Source: CAZEIW01 sp964512305 (GTDB lineage Bacteria; Pseudomonadota; Gammaproteobacteria; Burkholderiales; Burkholderiaceae_F). From it: 64,000 nt of DNA. This document shows positions 47,293 to 55,487 of this stretch, piece by piece (position 1 is the first letter of the stretch; the number at the start of each line of letters is the position of its first letter). Below the pieces are notes generated by a model. That model was not told where the DNA came from, did no database searches, and worked only from the letters and a program-made list of their open reading frames with translations. The position numbers and the translations under genes are program-made. Location: positions 1 to 64,000 of the forward strand of contig CAZEIW010000043.1 of the NCBI GenBank assembly GCA_964512305.1. The letters run 5' to 3'.

Positions 47293-48005
47293 CGCGCCTG
47301 CTCGCGAGCGTCCGCAGCGCCGCCGAAGCGCTGGACGCGCTCGAAGCGGGCGCCGACCTGATCGACGCCAAGGAACCGGCCCACGGCGCGCTCGGCGCGC
47401 TGCCGGCGGACGTGGTGCGCGAGATCGTCGCCGCGGTCGGCGGCCGGCGGCCGGTCAGTGCGACGGTCGGCGACCTGCCGTTGCGAACGGACGCGCTGCT
47501 GCCGGCGGCCCAACGGACCGCGCAGTGCGGGGTCGATCTGATCAAGATCGGCTTCTTCGAAGGCGACGATCCGGCCGGAGTCGCGCGCGCCCTGGGCGCG
47601 GCGCTGCGGCCGGCCCGCCTCGTCGCGGTGCTGTTCGCCGACCGCCGGCCCGACTTCGGGCTGCTGCCGGCGCTGGCGCGTTCGGGATGGCACGGCGTGA
47701 TGCTCGACACCGCCGACAAGCGAGGCGGAACCCTGCGCGACCATCTCGATCTCGAGCGCCTCGGCGCCTTCGTGGCGCGGGCGCGCGAATCCGGCCTGCT
47801 GACCGGGCTGGCGGGGTCGCTGCGCGAAGGCGACGTCGCGCCGCTGGCCGCGCTGGGCCCGCACTACCTCGGGTTTCGCGGCGCGCTGTGCCGACTGCAT
47901 CGCCGCGGGGAGGCGCTCGACGCCAGGGCGATCGCGCGCATCCGCGCCGCGCTCGCCCGCGCCCCGGCACTCAGCCCGCTTCGAGTGGCGCCGACGACAG
48001 CCTGA
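47289..48005 (+). CDS. mfnB: (5-formylfuran-3-yl)methyl phosphate synthase MfnB
   Basis: A 238-residue TIM-barrel enzyme that condenses two glyceraldehyde 3-phosphates to the furan precursor of methanofuran. The family start LLASVRSAAEALDALEAGADLIDAKEPAHGALGAL contains the Lys that acts as catalytic base or Schiff-base residue (DAKEP). GVDLIKIGFF and VMLDTADKRGG carry the other active-site Lys and Asp. Overlaps the DUF447 gene and runs 35 bases into the 3' end of pqqE on the other strand. Confidence 0.9.
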   Translation: MTRLLASVRSAAEALDALEAGADLIDAKEPAHGALGALPADVVREIVAAVGGRRPVSATVGDLPLRTDALLPAAQRTAQCGVDLIKIGFFEGDDPAGVARALGAALRPARLVAVLFADRRPDFGLLPALARSGWHGVMLDTADKRGGTLRDHLDLERLGAFVARARESGLLTGLAGSLREGDVAPLAALGPHYLGFRGALCRLHRRGEALDARAIARIRAALARAPALSPLRVAPTTA

Positions 48006-49155
48006 TCGACTCCTTCGGGTCGCGGAACACGATCGGCTTCGAATCCGTGCGCGCAGCGTCGGGTACCTGCGCGCGCACCACCGCAGCCTCGACCACGCCG
48101 TGCGACGGCGACTTGTCGCAGACCGGATCGGCAACCGCGGGATCGCCGGCCAGCAGGTACGCCTGGCAGCGGCAGCCGCCGAGATCCCTTTCCTTCTCGG
48201 GGCAGCTGCGGCAGGGCTCCTTCATCCAGCCCAGCCCCCGGTAGCGGTTGAATCCCTCCGAGTCGTACCAGATCTCGCGCACGCCGGCCTGCCGGACGTT
48301 CGGGAACGCGAGGCCGGGCAGCATCCGGGCCGTATGGCAGGGCAGCGCCGTGCCGTCGGGCGTCACGGTCAGGAACACGTTGCCCCACCCGTTCATGCAT
48401 TTCTTCGGCCGCGTTTCGTAGAAGTCGGGCACGACGAAGAAGATGCGGATCCTGTCGCCCAGCCGCCCCCGGTACTCGTTCGTGATCCGCTCGGCGCGCT
48501 CCAGCTGCTCGCGCGAGGGCAGCAGCCGGTCGCGGTTGACGTGCGCCCACGAGTAGTACTGGGTGTTGGCGAGCTCGAGGTATTCGGCGCCGAGCGCGAC
48601 CGCCATCTCGATGATGCGATCGATGCAGTCGACGTTGAAGCGGTGGATCACGACATTCATCACCATCGGCCAGCCGTTGGCCTTGATGGTCTTCGCCACG
48701 CGCTGCTTCAGGTCGAAGGTGCGCGTGTGCGACAGGAAGTCGTTCATCTCGCGCGTCGAGTCCTGGAACGACAGCTGGACGTGGTCCAGGCCGGCTTCCT
48801 TCAGGCGCGCCGCCCGTTCCTCCGTCAGGCCCACGCCCGAGGTGAGCAGGTTGGTGTAGTAGCCGAGGCGGCGCGCCTCGGCGACCAGGACCTCCAGGTC
48901 CTCGCGCAGCATCGGCTCGCCGCCCGAGAATCCGCACTGCACCGAGCCCGCGTCGCGCGCCTCCCGCAGCACGCGCAGCCAGTCGTCGGTCGAAAGCTCA
49001 TCGGGCGTGCGCGCGAAGTCGACGGGGTTGTAGCAGAACACGCAATGCAGCGGACAGCGATACGTCAGCTCGGCGAGCAGCCACAACGGCGGGCCGATGG
49101 TCGACGGGTCGACAGCGGGGCTGAAAGCCGGATTGACTGCCGGTGTGCCGATCAT
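47971..49155 (-). CDS. pqqE: PqqA peptide cyclase (radical SAM)
   Basis: A 394-residue radical SAM enzyme that forms the C-C bond between Glu and Tyr of PqqA. The SAM cluster motif CPLHCVFC (Cys34, 38, 41) and GFSGGEPMLREDLEVLV are present. The C-terminal SPASM region has the expected Cys pattern (KKCMNGWGN, LPCHTARM, CRSCPEKERDLGGCRCQA). The last 45 or so residues after that extend beyond many PqqE proteins. The ATG at 49155 follows pqqD by 19 bases. Confidence 0.96.
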   Translation of the reverse strand: MIGTPAVNPAFSPAVDPSTIGPPLWLLAELTYRCPLHCVFCYNPVDFARTPDELSTDDWLRVLREARDAGSVQCGFSGGEPMLREDLEVLVAEARRLGYYTNLLTSGVGLTEERAARLKEAGLDHVQLSFQDSTREMNDFLSHTRTFDLKQRVAKTIKANGWPMVMNVVIHRFNVDCIDRIIEMAVALGAEYLELANTQYYSWAHVNRDRLLPSREQLERAERITNEYRGRLGDRIRIFFVVPDFYETRPKKCMNGWGNVFLTVTPDGTALPCHTARMLPGLAFPNVRQAGVREIWYDSEGFNRYRGLGWMKEPCRSCPEKERDLGGCRCQAYLLAGDPAVADPVCDKSPSHGVVEAAVVRAQVPDAARTDSKPIVFRDPKESIRLSSAPLEAG

Positions 49156-49174
49156 GTCGATGCTCCCGCGGCGC

Positions 49175-49459
49175 TCAACCCTCGAGCCATTGCCTGCCGC
49201 GCGCCAGGTCGACGAACGCCAGCACGTCGCGCTCGAGGTCGGTGCTGCCGAAGGCGCGCTCGAGGTCGGCCACGATCTCGCGCAGCGTCGAGGCGCCGTC
49301 ACAGCGGCGCAGGATCTCGGCCGCGCTGGTGTTGAGCTTGACCATCCCCTCAGGAAACAGCAGCACCCACGCCTGCTGGGCCTGCTCGAACTGCAGGCGG
49401 AAGCGCCGTCCGATCCGCGGCCGCTGCTCGAGCGCCGGCGTGGCGTCGTCCGGGGTCAA
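49175..49459 (-). CDS. pqqD: PQQ biosynthesis chaperone PqqD
   Basis: A 94-residue winged-helix-like peptide chaperone that binds PqqA and presents it to PqqE. LNTSAAEILRRCDGASTLREIVADLERAF is the family core. The start is placed at TTG 49459, which overlaps the pqqC stop (TTGA); no ATG or GTG fits the conserved N-terminus (RPRIGRRFRLQFEQAQQAWVLLFPEG). Confidence 0.92.
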   Translation of the reverse strand: MTPDDATPALEQRPRIGRRFRLQFEQAQQAWVLLFPEGMVKLNTSAAEILRRCDGASTLREIVADLERAFGSTDLERDVLAFVDLARGRQWLEG

Positions 49460-50181
49460 GGGCTCACTCCGTATTTCAGCGCCATCGCGTCGTTCATCGC
49501 CCACAGGATGTCGAGCTTGAACTGCAGGATCTCGAGCGCCCGCAGCTGCAGCGGGCGCGTGTCGAAGTAGTCGAGCGTGACGGTCAGCCCCTGCTCGACA
49601 TCGCGCCGCGCCTGGCTGACGCGGTTGCGGAAGTACTGCAGGCCTTCGGACTCGATCCACGGATAGTGTCCGGGCCACGTCGCCAGCCGCTGCTTGTGGA
49701 TCTCCGGCGCGAAGAGCTCGGTCAGCGACGAGCAGACCGCCTCCTGCCATGGGCTGCGGCGCGCGAAGTTGATGTAGGCGTCGACCGCGAACCGCACGCC
49801 GGGCACGACGTGCCGCAGATCCAGGACTTCGTCGCGCGCAAGCCCAACCGCCTGGGCGAGCCGCAGCCAGGCCTCGATGCCGCCCTCGTCGCGGATCGAG
49901 CCGATCTCGAAGCCGTCGTGGTCGAGGATTCGCTGGATCCAGCCGCGCCGCACCTCGCGGTCCGGGCAGTTCGACAGGATCGCCGCATCCTTGACCGGGA
50001 TCGCGATCTGGTAATAAAAGCGGTTCGCGACCCACCCCCGGATCTGCTCGGGGCTCGCGCGGCCGGTGTTCAACATCACGTTGAACGGGTGATGGATGTG
50101 GTACGCCTTTCCCTTCTCGCGCAGCCGGGCCTCGAACTCGGCGCGGCTCCACGCCGCGTCATGCACCTCCGCCATGTCCAT
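49456..50181 (-). CDS. pqqC: pyrroloquinoline-quinone synthase PqqC
   Basis: A 241-residue heme-oxygenase-fold oxidase for the final ring closure and eight-electron oxidation to PQQ. KGKAYHIHHPFNVMLNTG, ANRFYYQIAIPVKDAAILSNC and GHYPWIESEGLQYFRNR hold the conserved His, Tyr, Lys and Arg active-site residues. ATG 50181 has GGGAG upstream. Ten bases after pqqB. Confidence 0.96.
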   Translation of the reverse strand: MDMAEVHDAAWSRAEFEARLREKGKAYHIHHPFNVMLNTGRASPEQIRGWVANRFYYQIAIPVKDAAILSNCPDREVRRGWIQRILDHDGFEIGSIRDEGGIEAWLRLAQAVGLARDEVLDLRHVVPGVRFAVDAYINFARRSPWQEAVCSSLTELFAPEIHKQRLATWPGHYPWIESEGLQYFRNRVSQARRDVEQGLTVTLDYFDTRPLQLRALEILQFKLDILWAMNDAMALKYGVSP

Positions 50182-50190
50182 GCCCGCTCC

Positions 50191-51108
50191 CTACAGCTCG
50201 ATCTCCATCCCGTCGTGGGCGACCTCGATGCCGTGCCGCGCCAGCTCGGCGCGCTCGGGTCCGTCCTCGTTCAGGATCGGATTGGTGTTGTTGATGTGAA
50301 TCAGGATCTTGCGTGTCGAGCGGGGCAGCGCGTCGAGCTGTTCGATCATGCCCCCCGCGCCGCTCTGCGGCAGGTGCCCGATCTCGTGCGCGCTCTTGCG
50401 CGAGACCCCGAGCCGGATCAGCTCGTCGCCGGTCCAGCAGGTGCCGTCGACCAGCACGCAATCCGCTGCGCGCAGCGCGCGCCCGACCTCGGGCTCGATC
50501 GCCCCCAGCCCGGGAGCGTAGAACACGCGATGCCCCGAGCGTGGATCGCTGATCGTCACGCCGATGTTGTCTCCGGGCTGCGGCCGCTCGCGATGCGGCG
50601 AGTACGGCGGCGCCTTGCTCGAAACCGGGACCGCCGCGAAGCGCAGCCCGTCGACGCCGGGCAGCGCGAATTCCTGCCCGTCCGGCGCCAGCGCGTGCCA
50701 ACGGTGGCCGCAGAAATGGTCGAGCACCGCGAGGACCGGGTGCCCCGTGGTCAGGTCCTGATGCACGGGGGCGCTGCACCAGACTTCGAGCGGCGCGTCA
50801 TGCTCGCGCAGCATCAGAAGGCCCGTCGTGTGATCGATCTGGCCGTCGATCAGCATGATCGCCCTGATCGAGGTCCCGCGCAGGCGGTTGTGCGCGCGCA
50901 GCGCCGGAAACGCGGCGATCTGCGCCAGGATGTCCGGCGAAGCGTTGAACAGCACCCAGCCCTCGCCGTCGCCGCTCGCTGCGATGGACGACTGCGTGCG
51001 CGCACGTGCCCGCAGCGTCCCGCGGCGCAAGCCGTCGCAATTCGGGCAGTTGCAGTTCCATTGCGGGAAGCCTCCGCCCGCGCCGCTGCCGAGAACCCGG
51101 ATCTTCAA
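50191..51108 (-). CDS. pqqB: PqqB, metallo-beta-lactamase-fold hydroxylase
   Basis: A 305-residue MBL-fold protein. The N-terminal GSGAGGGFPQWNCNCPNC carries the structural zinc Cys motif of PqqB. IMLIDGQIDHTTGLLMLREH and ILIHINNTNPIL follow. PqqB acts on the PqqE/protease product, hydroxylating the Tyr-derived part. First gene after the hairpins downstream of pqqA. Confidence 0.96.
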   Translation of the reverse strand: MKIRVLGSGAGGGFPQWNCNCPNCDGLRRGTLRARARTQSSIAASGDGEGWVLFNASPDILAQIAAFPALRAHNRLRGTSIRAIMLIDGQIDHTTGLLMLREHDAPLEVWCSAPVHQDLTTGHPVLAVLDHFCGHRWHALAPDGQEFALPGVDGLRFAAVPVSSKAPPYSPHRERPQPGDNIGVTISDPRSGHRVFYAPGLGAIEPEVGRALRAADCVLVDGTCWTGDELIRLGVSRKSAHEIGHLPQSGAGGMIEQLDALPRSTRKILIHINNTNPILNEDGPERAELARHGIEVAHDGMEIEL

Positions 51109-51128
51109 GATGGGCGCGCCAACGCAAA

Positions 51129-51167
51129 CCGGGCGCGGCGGAACTCGTGAATTTCCGCCGCGCCCGG
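51129..51167 (-). terminator. attenuator-type hairpin before pqqB
   Basis: A perfect 15-bp stem (51153-51167 with 51129-51143; core GGGCGCGGCGG) with a 9-base loop, then TTTGCGTT on the minus strand. Together with the hairpin at 51180-51224 it separates pqqA from pqqB and should lower expression of pqqBCDE relative to pqqA. Confidence 0.75.
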
Positions 51168-51179
51168 CATTTCGTGGCT

Positions 51180-51224
51180 CGCCGGACCGCGGTGCTCAGG
51201 GGAGGGAAGAACCGCGGCCCGGCG
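51180..51224 (-). promoter_or_regulatory. hairpin just after pqqA
   Basis: Two 13-base arms (51212-51224 and 51180-51192; CGCCGGGCCGCGG with CCGCGGTCCGGCG, one mismatch) and a 19-base loop. No U-tract follows, so RNA processing or 3'-end protection of the pqqA message is more likely than termination. Confidence 0.65.
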
Positions 51225-51238
51225 TGCGACTGGCGTCT

Positions 51239-51313
51239 TCAGCGATTGCAGACGTACATCGTGATTTCGAAGCCGAAGCGAATTTCAGCAGCGGCTGGGG
51301 TTTCCCATTTCAT
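51239..51313 (-). CDS. pqqA: PQQ precursor peptide PqqA
   Basis: A 24-residue peptide, too short for most gene finders, starting MKWETPAAAEIRFGFEITMY and ending VCNR. The Glu16-x3-Tyr20 pair that PqqE crosslinks and that becomes PQQ is exactly placed. GGAG lies nine bases before the ATG. It sits 130 bases upstream of pqqB with two hairpins between. Confidence 0.97.
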   Translation of the reverse strand: MKWETPAAAEIRFGFEITMYVCNR

Positions 51314-51351
51314 GTCGTGCTCCCGATCGGGTTGGAAGGCGTGATTCGAGC

Positions 51352-51427
51352 CGATGCCGGCCCGCGTACCGAGGCATCGATTCGGTACCGGCTGCAGTTT
51401 CGATCAAGGCCGCCGCCCGAGGCATCG
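51352..51427. promoter_or_regulatory. cluster of inverted and direct repeats between pqqA and the two-component genes
   Basis: GTACCGA (51366-51372) and TCGGTAC (51382-51388) form an inverted repeat with half-site centres 16 bases apart. CGATGCC (51352-51358) and GGCATCG (51373-51379) form a second, overlapping one. CCGAGGCATCG occurs twice (51369-51379 and 51417-51427). This lies in the shared upstream region of pqqA and the kinase gene, a natural place for the adjacent LuxR-type regulator to bind. Confidence 0.55.
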
Positions 51428-51532
51428 GCGGTTCCGGGATTTCCGGCTCATGAATTTCTTGAGTCGGATGCTGCGATGCAACACCGTGCGCCTCCCGTCA
51501 GGGGCCTGCCTCGATGGCCTAACATCGGCGCG

Positions 51533-52897
51533 GTGAGTCTGCGCCTTCAAATCAACCTGATCATCGCGGGGATGATCGCGATCTTCACCGTGCTGCTGGT
51601 GTGGCAGCGGGTCGAGGACACCCGCCGCAGCGTGCGCGAGGAGGTCGAGGCGGCCAGCATCGTGGCCTCCCAGGTCCTGACTCGCGTCGGATTCATCTAC
51701 GAGCAGGCGGGGCTTCCCGGCATGCTCGAATTCATGGTCCGCCTGGGTCACGTGCGCTCCAACGACATCTCGCTCTACGACAGCGTGGGGCGACTGCTCT
51801 ACCGGTCGCCGGCCGCGACGTACAAGGCGGGGCGCGAGGCGCCGCCGTGGTTCTCGAAGCTCGTGACACCCCCGCTGTACGCGAACGAAATCGCGCTCAG
51901 CGGCGGCCGCATGGTGCTGCGCGCTGACGCCTCGCGGGCCGTGCTCGACGGCTGGGACGACCTGGTCCAACTGCTCGGCAGCGCCGCGGTCGGCCTGGTC
52001 GCGGCCAACGCGCTCGTGTACCTGCTGGCGGGCCGCGCGCTCAGGCCGCTCGGGCAGGTGGTCGAGGGCCTGCGCCGGGTCGCGCGCGGCGAGTACGAAA
52101 CGCGCCTGCCGGCGTTCGCCGGCAGGGAGGCGCGGTCGATCGCCGAGGCGTTCAACACGATGACGCAGGTGGTCCAGGAGAGCGAGGCGGCGCGGCAGGC
52201 CGCCGCCGAGGCGAAGGCGAGCCTCGCCCAGTCCCGCGAGCTGACGCAGATCATCCAGTCGCGCATCGAACTGGAGCGCGCCGCGATCGCGCGCGAGCTG
52301 CACGACGAGCTGGGCCAGCAGGTGACCGCGATCAAGAGCGCCGGCCTGTCGATCGCCCAGCGGGTCGATGGCAAGGATGCGGCGCTCGAGCAGGCGTCGC
52401 GCCTGGTGGTCGAGACCGCCGGCGAGATCTACGGGGTGGTGCATCAGATCATCGCGCGCATGCGGCCGCTTGCGCTCGACGGCTTCGGCCTCGGCGATGC
52501 GCTCGGAGACCTGATCGCGGACTGGCGCCTGCAGCACCCGCGGGTCGAATTCGGCCTGCGCGCCGACCGCCTTCCGGCCGATCTCGGCGAAACGCTGACC
52601 ACGGCCGCGTACCGGATCGTCCAGGAAGCCGTCAACAACGCGCTGAACCACGGCCGGCCGACGCGGGTCGACATCGAACTGCGCGCGCCCGCGGCCGATC
52701 TCGAGATCCGGGTCGCCGACAACGGCCGCGGCCTTCCCGACGACTGGAGCCGCCCCGGGCATTTCGGCGTGATAGGTATGCGCGAGCGCGCGGTCGCGCT
52801 CGGCGGATCGTTCGAACTGCTGCCGCTCGGCGGCAATTCCGGCGCCGGGGGCGGCGTCGAGGTGCGGGCGCAGATACCCTTGCAGGCGCGGCGGTAG
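51533..52897 (+). CDS. membrane sensor histidine kinase, NarX/UhpB type
   Basis: A 454-residue kinase from the GTG at 51533 (SLRLQINLII). Transmembrane helices at about 5-24 and 148-170 flank a periplasmic sensor of about 120 residues. A HAMP domain (LRPLGQVVEGLRRVARGEYETRL) and coiled coil follow. The HisKA_3 dimerisation helix ARELHDELGQQVTAIKS has phospho-acceptor His257, and the ATPase domain has EAVNNALNHG and ADNGRGLP. It is divergent from pqqA and paired with the response regulator four bases on. Control of PQQ or methanol oxidation genes is likely by location; MoxYX/FlhSR pairs in other methylotrophs belong to this class. Confidence 0.9.
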   Translation: MSLRLQINLIIAGMIAIFTVLLVWQRVEDTRRSVREEVEAASIVASQVLTRVGFIYEQAGLPGMLEFMVRLGHVRSNDISLYDSVGRLLYRSPAATYKAGREAPPWFSKLVTPPLYANEIALSGGRMVLRADASRAVLDGWDDLVQLLGSAAVGLVAANALVYLLAGRALRPLGQVVEGLRRVARGEYETRLPAFAGREARSIAEAFNTMTQVVQESEAARQAAAEAKASLAQSRELTQIIQSRIELERAAIARELHDELGQQVTAIKSAGLSIAQRVDGKDAALEQASRLVVETAGEIYGVVHQIIARMRPLALDGFGLGDALGDLIADWRLQHPRVEFGLRADRLPADLGETLTTAAYRIVQEAVNNALNHGRPTRVDIELRAPAADLEIRVADNGRGLPDDWSRPGHFGVIGMRERAVALGGSFELLPLGGNSGAGGGVEVRAQIPLQARR

Positions 52898-52901
52898 CGG
52901 A

Positions 52902-53546
52902 ATGCAGAACAGGAAGATCCGCGTGATGCTGGTCGACGACCACGCGGTCGTGCGGATGGGCTTCAAGCTGCTCCTGCAGGCGACCGAAGACATCGAGGTC
53001 GTGGCGGAGGCCGACAGCGGCGAGGCGGCATGCCAGCGCCTGGCCGAGGCGCGGCCCGATGTCGTCGTGATGGATCTCGCGATGCCGGGCATGGGCGGGA
53101 TCGAGGCGGTCAAGCGGATCGCGGCGCGCGGCAAGGAGGTCGCGATCCTGGCGCTGTCCGCCCACGAAGACACCAGCCACCCGCGCCGCGCGCTCAAGGC
53201 GGGCGCGCTCGGCTATCTGTCGAAGCGCGGCGCGCCGGAAGCACTGATCGAGGCGATCCGGACGATCGCGCGCCGCCGCCGGTACCTGGACCCGCAGATC
53301 GCGCAACGGATGGCCGTGCAGGACCTGTCCGGCGCCGACAATCCGCTCGAGCAGCTTTCCGAGCGCGAGTTCGAGGTCTTCGTGCAGCTCGCGCGCGGAC
53401 AGAGCGTCAATCAGGTCGCCGAGAATCTCAGCCTGGCGCCCTCAACCGTCGGCACGCACCTGTACAACATCAAGCAAAAGCTGGCAGTGCAGAACCAGGC
53501 CGAGATGACGCTGCTGGCCGTGCGCAGCGGAGTGATCGAGCCGTGA
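52902..53546 (+). CDS. NarL/FixJ-family response regulator
   Basis: A 214-residue regulator. The receiver domain has the acidic pair in MLVDDHAVVRMGF, phospho-acceptor Asp in VVVMDLAMPG, and LSKRGAPEALI with the conserved Lys. The LuxR helix-turn-helix is LSEREFEVFVQLARGQSVNQVAENLSLAPSTVGTHLYNIKQKL in the last 65 residues. Cognate partner of the kinase just upstream. Likely to bind repeats such as those at 51352-51427. Confidence 0.93.
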   Translation: MQNRKIRVMLVDDHAVVRMGFKLLLQATEDIEVVAEADSGEAACQRLAEARPDVVVMDLAMPGMGGIEAVKRIAARGKEVAILALSAHEDTSHPRRALKAGALGYLSKRGAPEALIEAIRTIARRRRYLDPQIAQRMAVQDLSGADNPLEQLSEREFEVFVQLARGQSVNQVAENLSLAPSTVGTHLYNIKQKLAVQNQAEMTLLAVRSGVIEP

Positions 53547-53568
53547 GCGCGGATGCCACCGACAGACA

Positions 53569-54201
53569 TCACGATCCCGACTTGCGCCAGACCGTCGCGA
53601 GCCAGGGTTGCTGCTCGCGCGGGAGTCCTGCCGGGCGGTAATAGTGGGCAATCTCGGCGAACCCGGCGGTCGACATATAGGCACGCCAACGTTCGAGATC
53701 GTGATACGCCCCGTAGCGCCCGCGATTCCAACCTTCCTCGTTGTGTCCGCGAGGATTCGAGGCGAACAGCACTCCCCGCTCCTTCAGGGCGGCGTGCAGT
53801 TCGAGCAGCACGCGCGGCAACTCCTGGCTGGGGACGTGAAACAGCGCGGCGTTGGCGAACACGCCGTCGAAATGCCTGCCCGGTAGATCCAGTGCGAGGA
53901 AATCCTGCCGCCAGACCTCGCAGCCGCTGTAGTCGCGCGCCATCTCGGCGAAGCGCGTCGAGCCTTCCAAACCGACGACGCGATGGCCGAGTTCGGAAAA
54001 CACCTTCAGGTCGCGTCCCGGTCCGCAGCCAAAGTCGAGTATGGCAAACGGCGCATCGCCCTCGATATGCCTCAGGAGAGCTTCGACGTTCTGGCTGACG
54101 TCGTGCTCACGCGTGCCTTCCCAAAACGCGGCCGCTTGCCGGTCGTAATCCTCCAGCGTGAGGTCGGAGATTTGCCGAAGGTCCTCGGGACTGAGTTTCA
54201 A
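53569..54201 (-). CDS. class I SAM-dependent methyltransferase
   Basis: A 210-residue methyltransferase. Motif I is ILDFGCGPGRDLKVFSELGHRVVGLEGS (about residues 53-80), followed by FDGVFANAALFHVPSQELPRVL (motif IV region) and GVLFASNPRG. The substrate cannot be told. It resembles small methyltransferases related to tellurite-resistance TehB-like proteins. It converges on the response regulator gene and is separated from the membrane protein gene by 45 bases. Confidence 0.85.
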   Translation of the reverse strand: MKLSPEDLRQISDLTLEDYDRQAAAFWEGTREHDVSQNVEALLRHIEGDAPFAILDFGCGPGRDLKVFSELGHRVVGLEGSTRFAEMARDYSGCEVWRQDFLALDLPGRHFDGVFANAALFHVPSQELPRVLLELHAALKERGVLFASNPRGHNEEGWNRGRYGAYHDLERWRAYMSTAGFAEIAHYYRPAGLPREQQPWLATVWRKSGS

Positions 54202-54246
54202 GTCGATCTGGCGTCCAAATTCGGTCGTGTCCGCCGAAAGCGAGCG

Positions 54247-54810
54247 CTAGTGCGGCCACAGCCAGCCGAACACGCCGGCCGTCAGCAGCGCGTAGACAAG
54301 CCCGTCGATGGTCGACCGGATGGTCGTCGCCCACCGTCGACCGAACCAGATCGACAGCGGCCACAGCGCGAGCGAATAGCCGGCGAACGCCACCATGCTC
54401 ACGACCTGGAACACGCGCAGATAGGGAGCGCCGGGCGGCAATGCGGCCGCCGCCACGTACGCGGCGAAGAACCCGACCACCAGCGAGTAGACGAACCACT
54501 GGCCGAGCATCTTGCCCATCGCTATCGGCTCGTTGGGCCGCACGGTCATCACGACCACCGGGCCCGCCTTGATCTTCTCCATGAACGCCGGCGTCTTCAT
54601 GTCGTTCATGTCCGCCGGCCGCGGGGCGGCGTAGTCGCCCGGCGGGATCCCCAGCGGGCGAACTGCCGCCGCGAACCGATCCTCGTCCGGCAGCTTCGAG
54701 TAGTCGTCCCTATGCCACGGGAGGGCCATGTGGATCACGGAGCTCGCGATGAAGACGAGAACGGCGGACAGCAGCAAAGGCAGCCAAAGCGCGGCCAGGC
54801 TGGTGGTCAT
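54247..54810 (-). CDS. hypothetical four-helix membrane protein
   Basis: A 187-residue protein; AGGAGGAG lies before the ATG at 54810. Hydrophobic helices at about 5-28, 100-120, 130-150 and 165-184. A conserved-looking soluble loop ALPWHRDDYSKLPDEDRFAAAVRPL lies after the first helix and MTVRPNEPIAMGKM before the second. I know similar proteins only as uncharacterised. It follows the mfnE-like gene by 77 bases, but a role in cofactor synthesis is not indicated. Confidence 0.65.
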   Translation of the reverse strand: MTTSLAALWLPLLLSAVLVFIASSVIHMALPWHRDDYSKLPDEDRFAAAVRPLGIPPGDYAAPRPADMNDMKTPAFMEKIKAGPVVVMTVRPNEPIAMGKMLGQWFVYSLVVGFFAAYVAAAALPPGAPYLRVFQVVSMVAFAGYSLALWPLSIWFGRRWATTIRSTIDGLVYALLTAGVFGWLWPH

Positions 54811-54887
54811 AGGGCTCCTCCTGAAGATCGTGGTTTTCGACGCTGAAGCTCCCCCTTGGGACGGTACCGAGTTTCGACCTCGAACCG

Positions 54888-55487
54888 TCATTCCGCATCG
54901 ACGCGATCGAACGCGAGAGAAAGCCGGCCGACCTCACCCTTCTGCAACGCCAGCACCCGAAAGCGCCCCTCGGACGCGTAGTCGCGAAATGCCTTGTCGA
55001 CGACCCCGATTTCGACCAGCTTCACGACGTCGTCGCGGGCCGCCGGCAGGTCGCACGACTTCACGAGGACGAGGCAATCGGCCTCCAGCTGCGCCGCGAG
55101 CCAGGCGGCGAGACTGTCGCTGGTGACGTCCCAGCCGTAGGACAGACCATCGGCCTCGCCCAGCCGGTGATCGGGCAGCCAGACCGCCGAGCGCCCCGCG
55201 CGCAGCGCCGCCGCGATCTCGCCGCGGTTCATGCTGGCCACGAGCGTGGGCTCGAGGCCGCACATCAACATGCCGTATTGCTGCATCCCGAGCAGCGCCA
55301 TCCGGTGCGCGGTCTCGTCGGAAAAATGCCAGCGCACCTGGCTCGCGCGCACCAGTTCGGCGTAGGGCCCGCCGCCCGGAACGATCACGGCACCCCCTCC
55401 TGCCAGCGCCGACAGCCAGCGAGCGAGCGCCGGGTCTTCCGCGAGGCTGCCGCCGATCTTGACCACGATGCAGGCTCCGGACTTCAA
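54888..55487 (-). CDS. mfnE: amino acid kinase family protein, MfnE-like
   Basis: A 199-residue kinase. The start is a TTG at 55487 (GAGGGG upstream) that overlaps the stop of the preceding gene. Amino-acid-kinase motifs are IVVKIGGSLAEDPAL (phosphate loop), GGAVIVPGGGPYAELVR and SYGWDVTSDSLAAWLAAQLEADCLVLVKSCD. MfnE turns (5-aminomethyl-3-furyl)methyl phosphate into the diphosphate during methanofuran synthesis. The order mfnD-mfnF-mfnE here supports that assignment. Confidence 0.82.
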   Translation of the reverse strand: MKSGACIVVKIGGSLAEDPALARWLSALAGGGAVIVPGGGPYAELVRASQVRWHFSDETAHRMALLGMQQYGMLMCGLEPTLVASMNRGEIAAALRAGRSAVWLPDHRLGEADGLSYGWDVTSDSLAAWLAAQLEADCLVLVKSCDLPAARDDVVKLVEIGVVDKAFRDYASEGRFRVLALQKGEVGRLSLAFDRVDAE

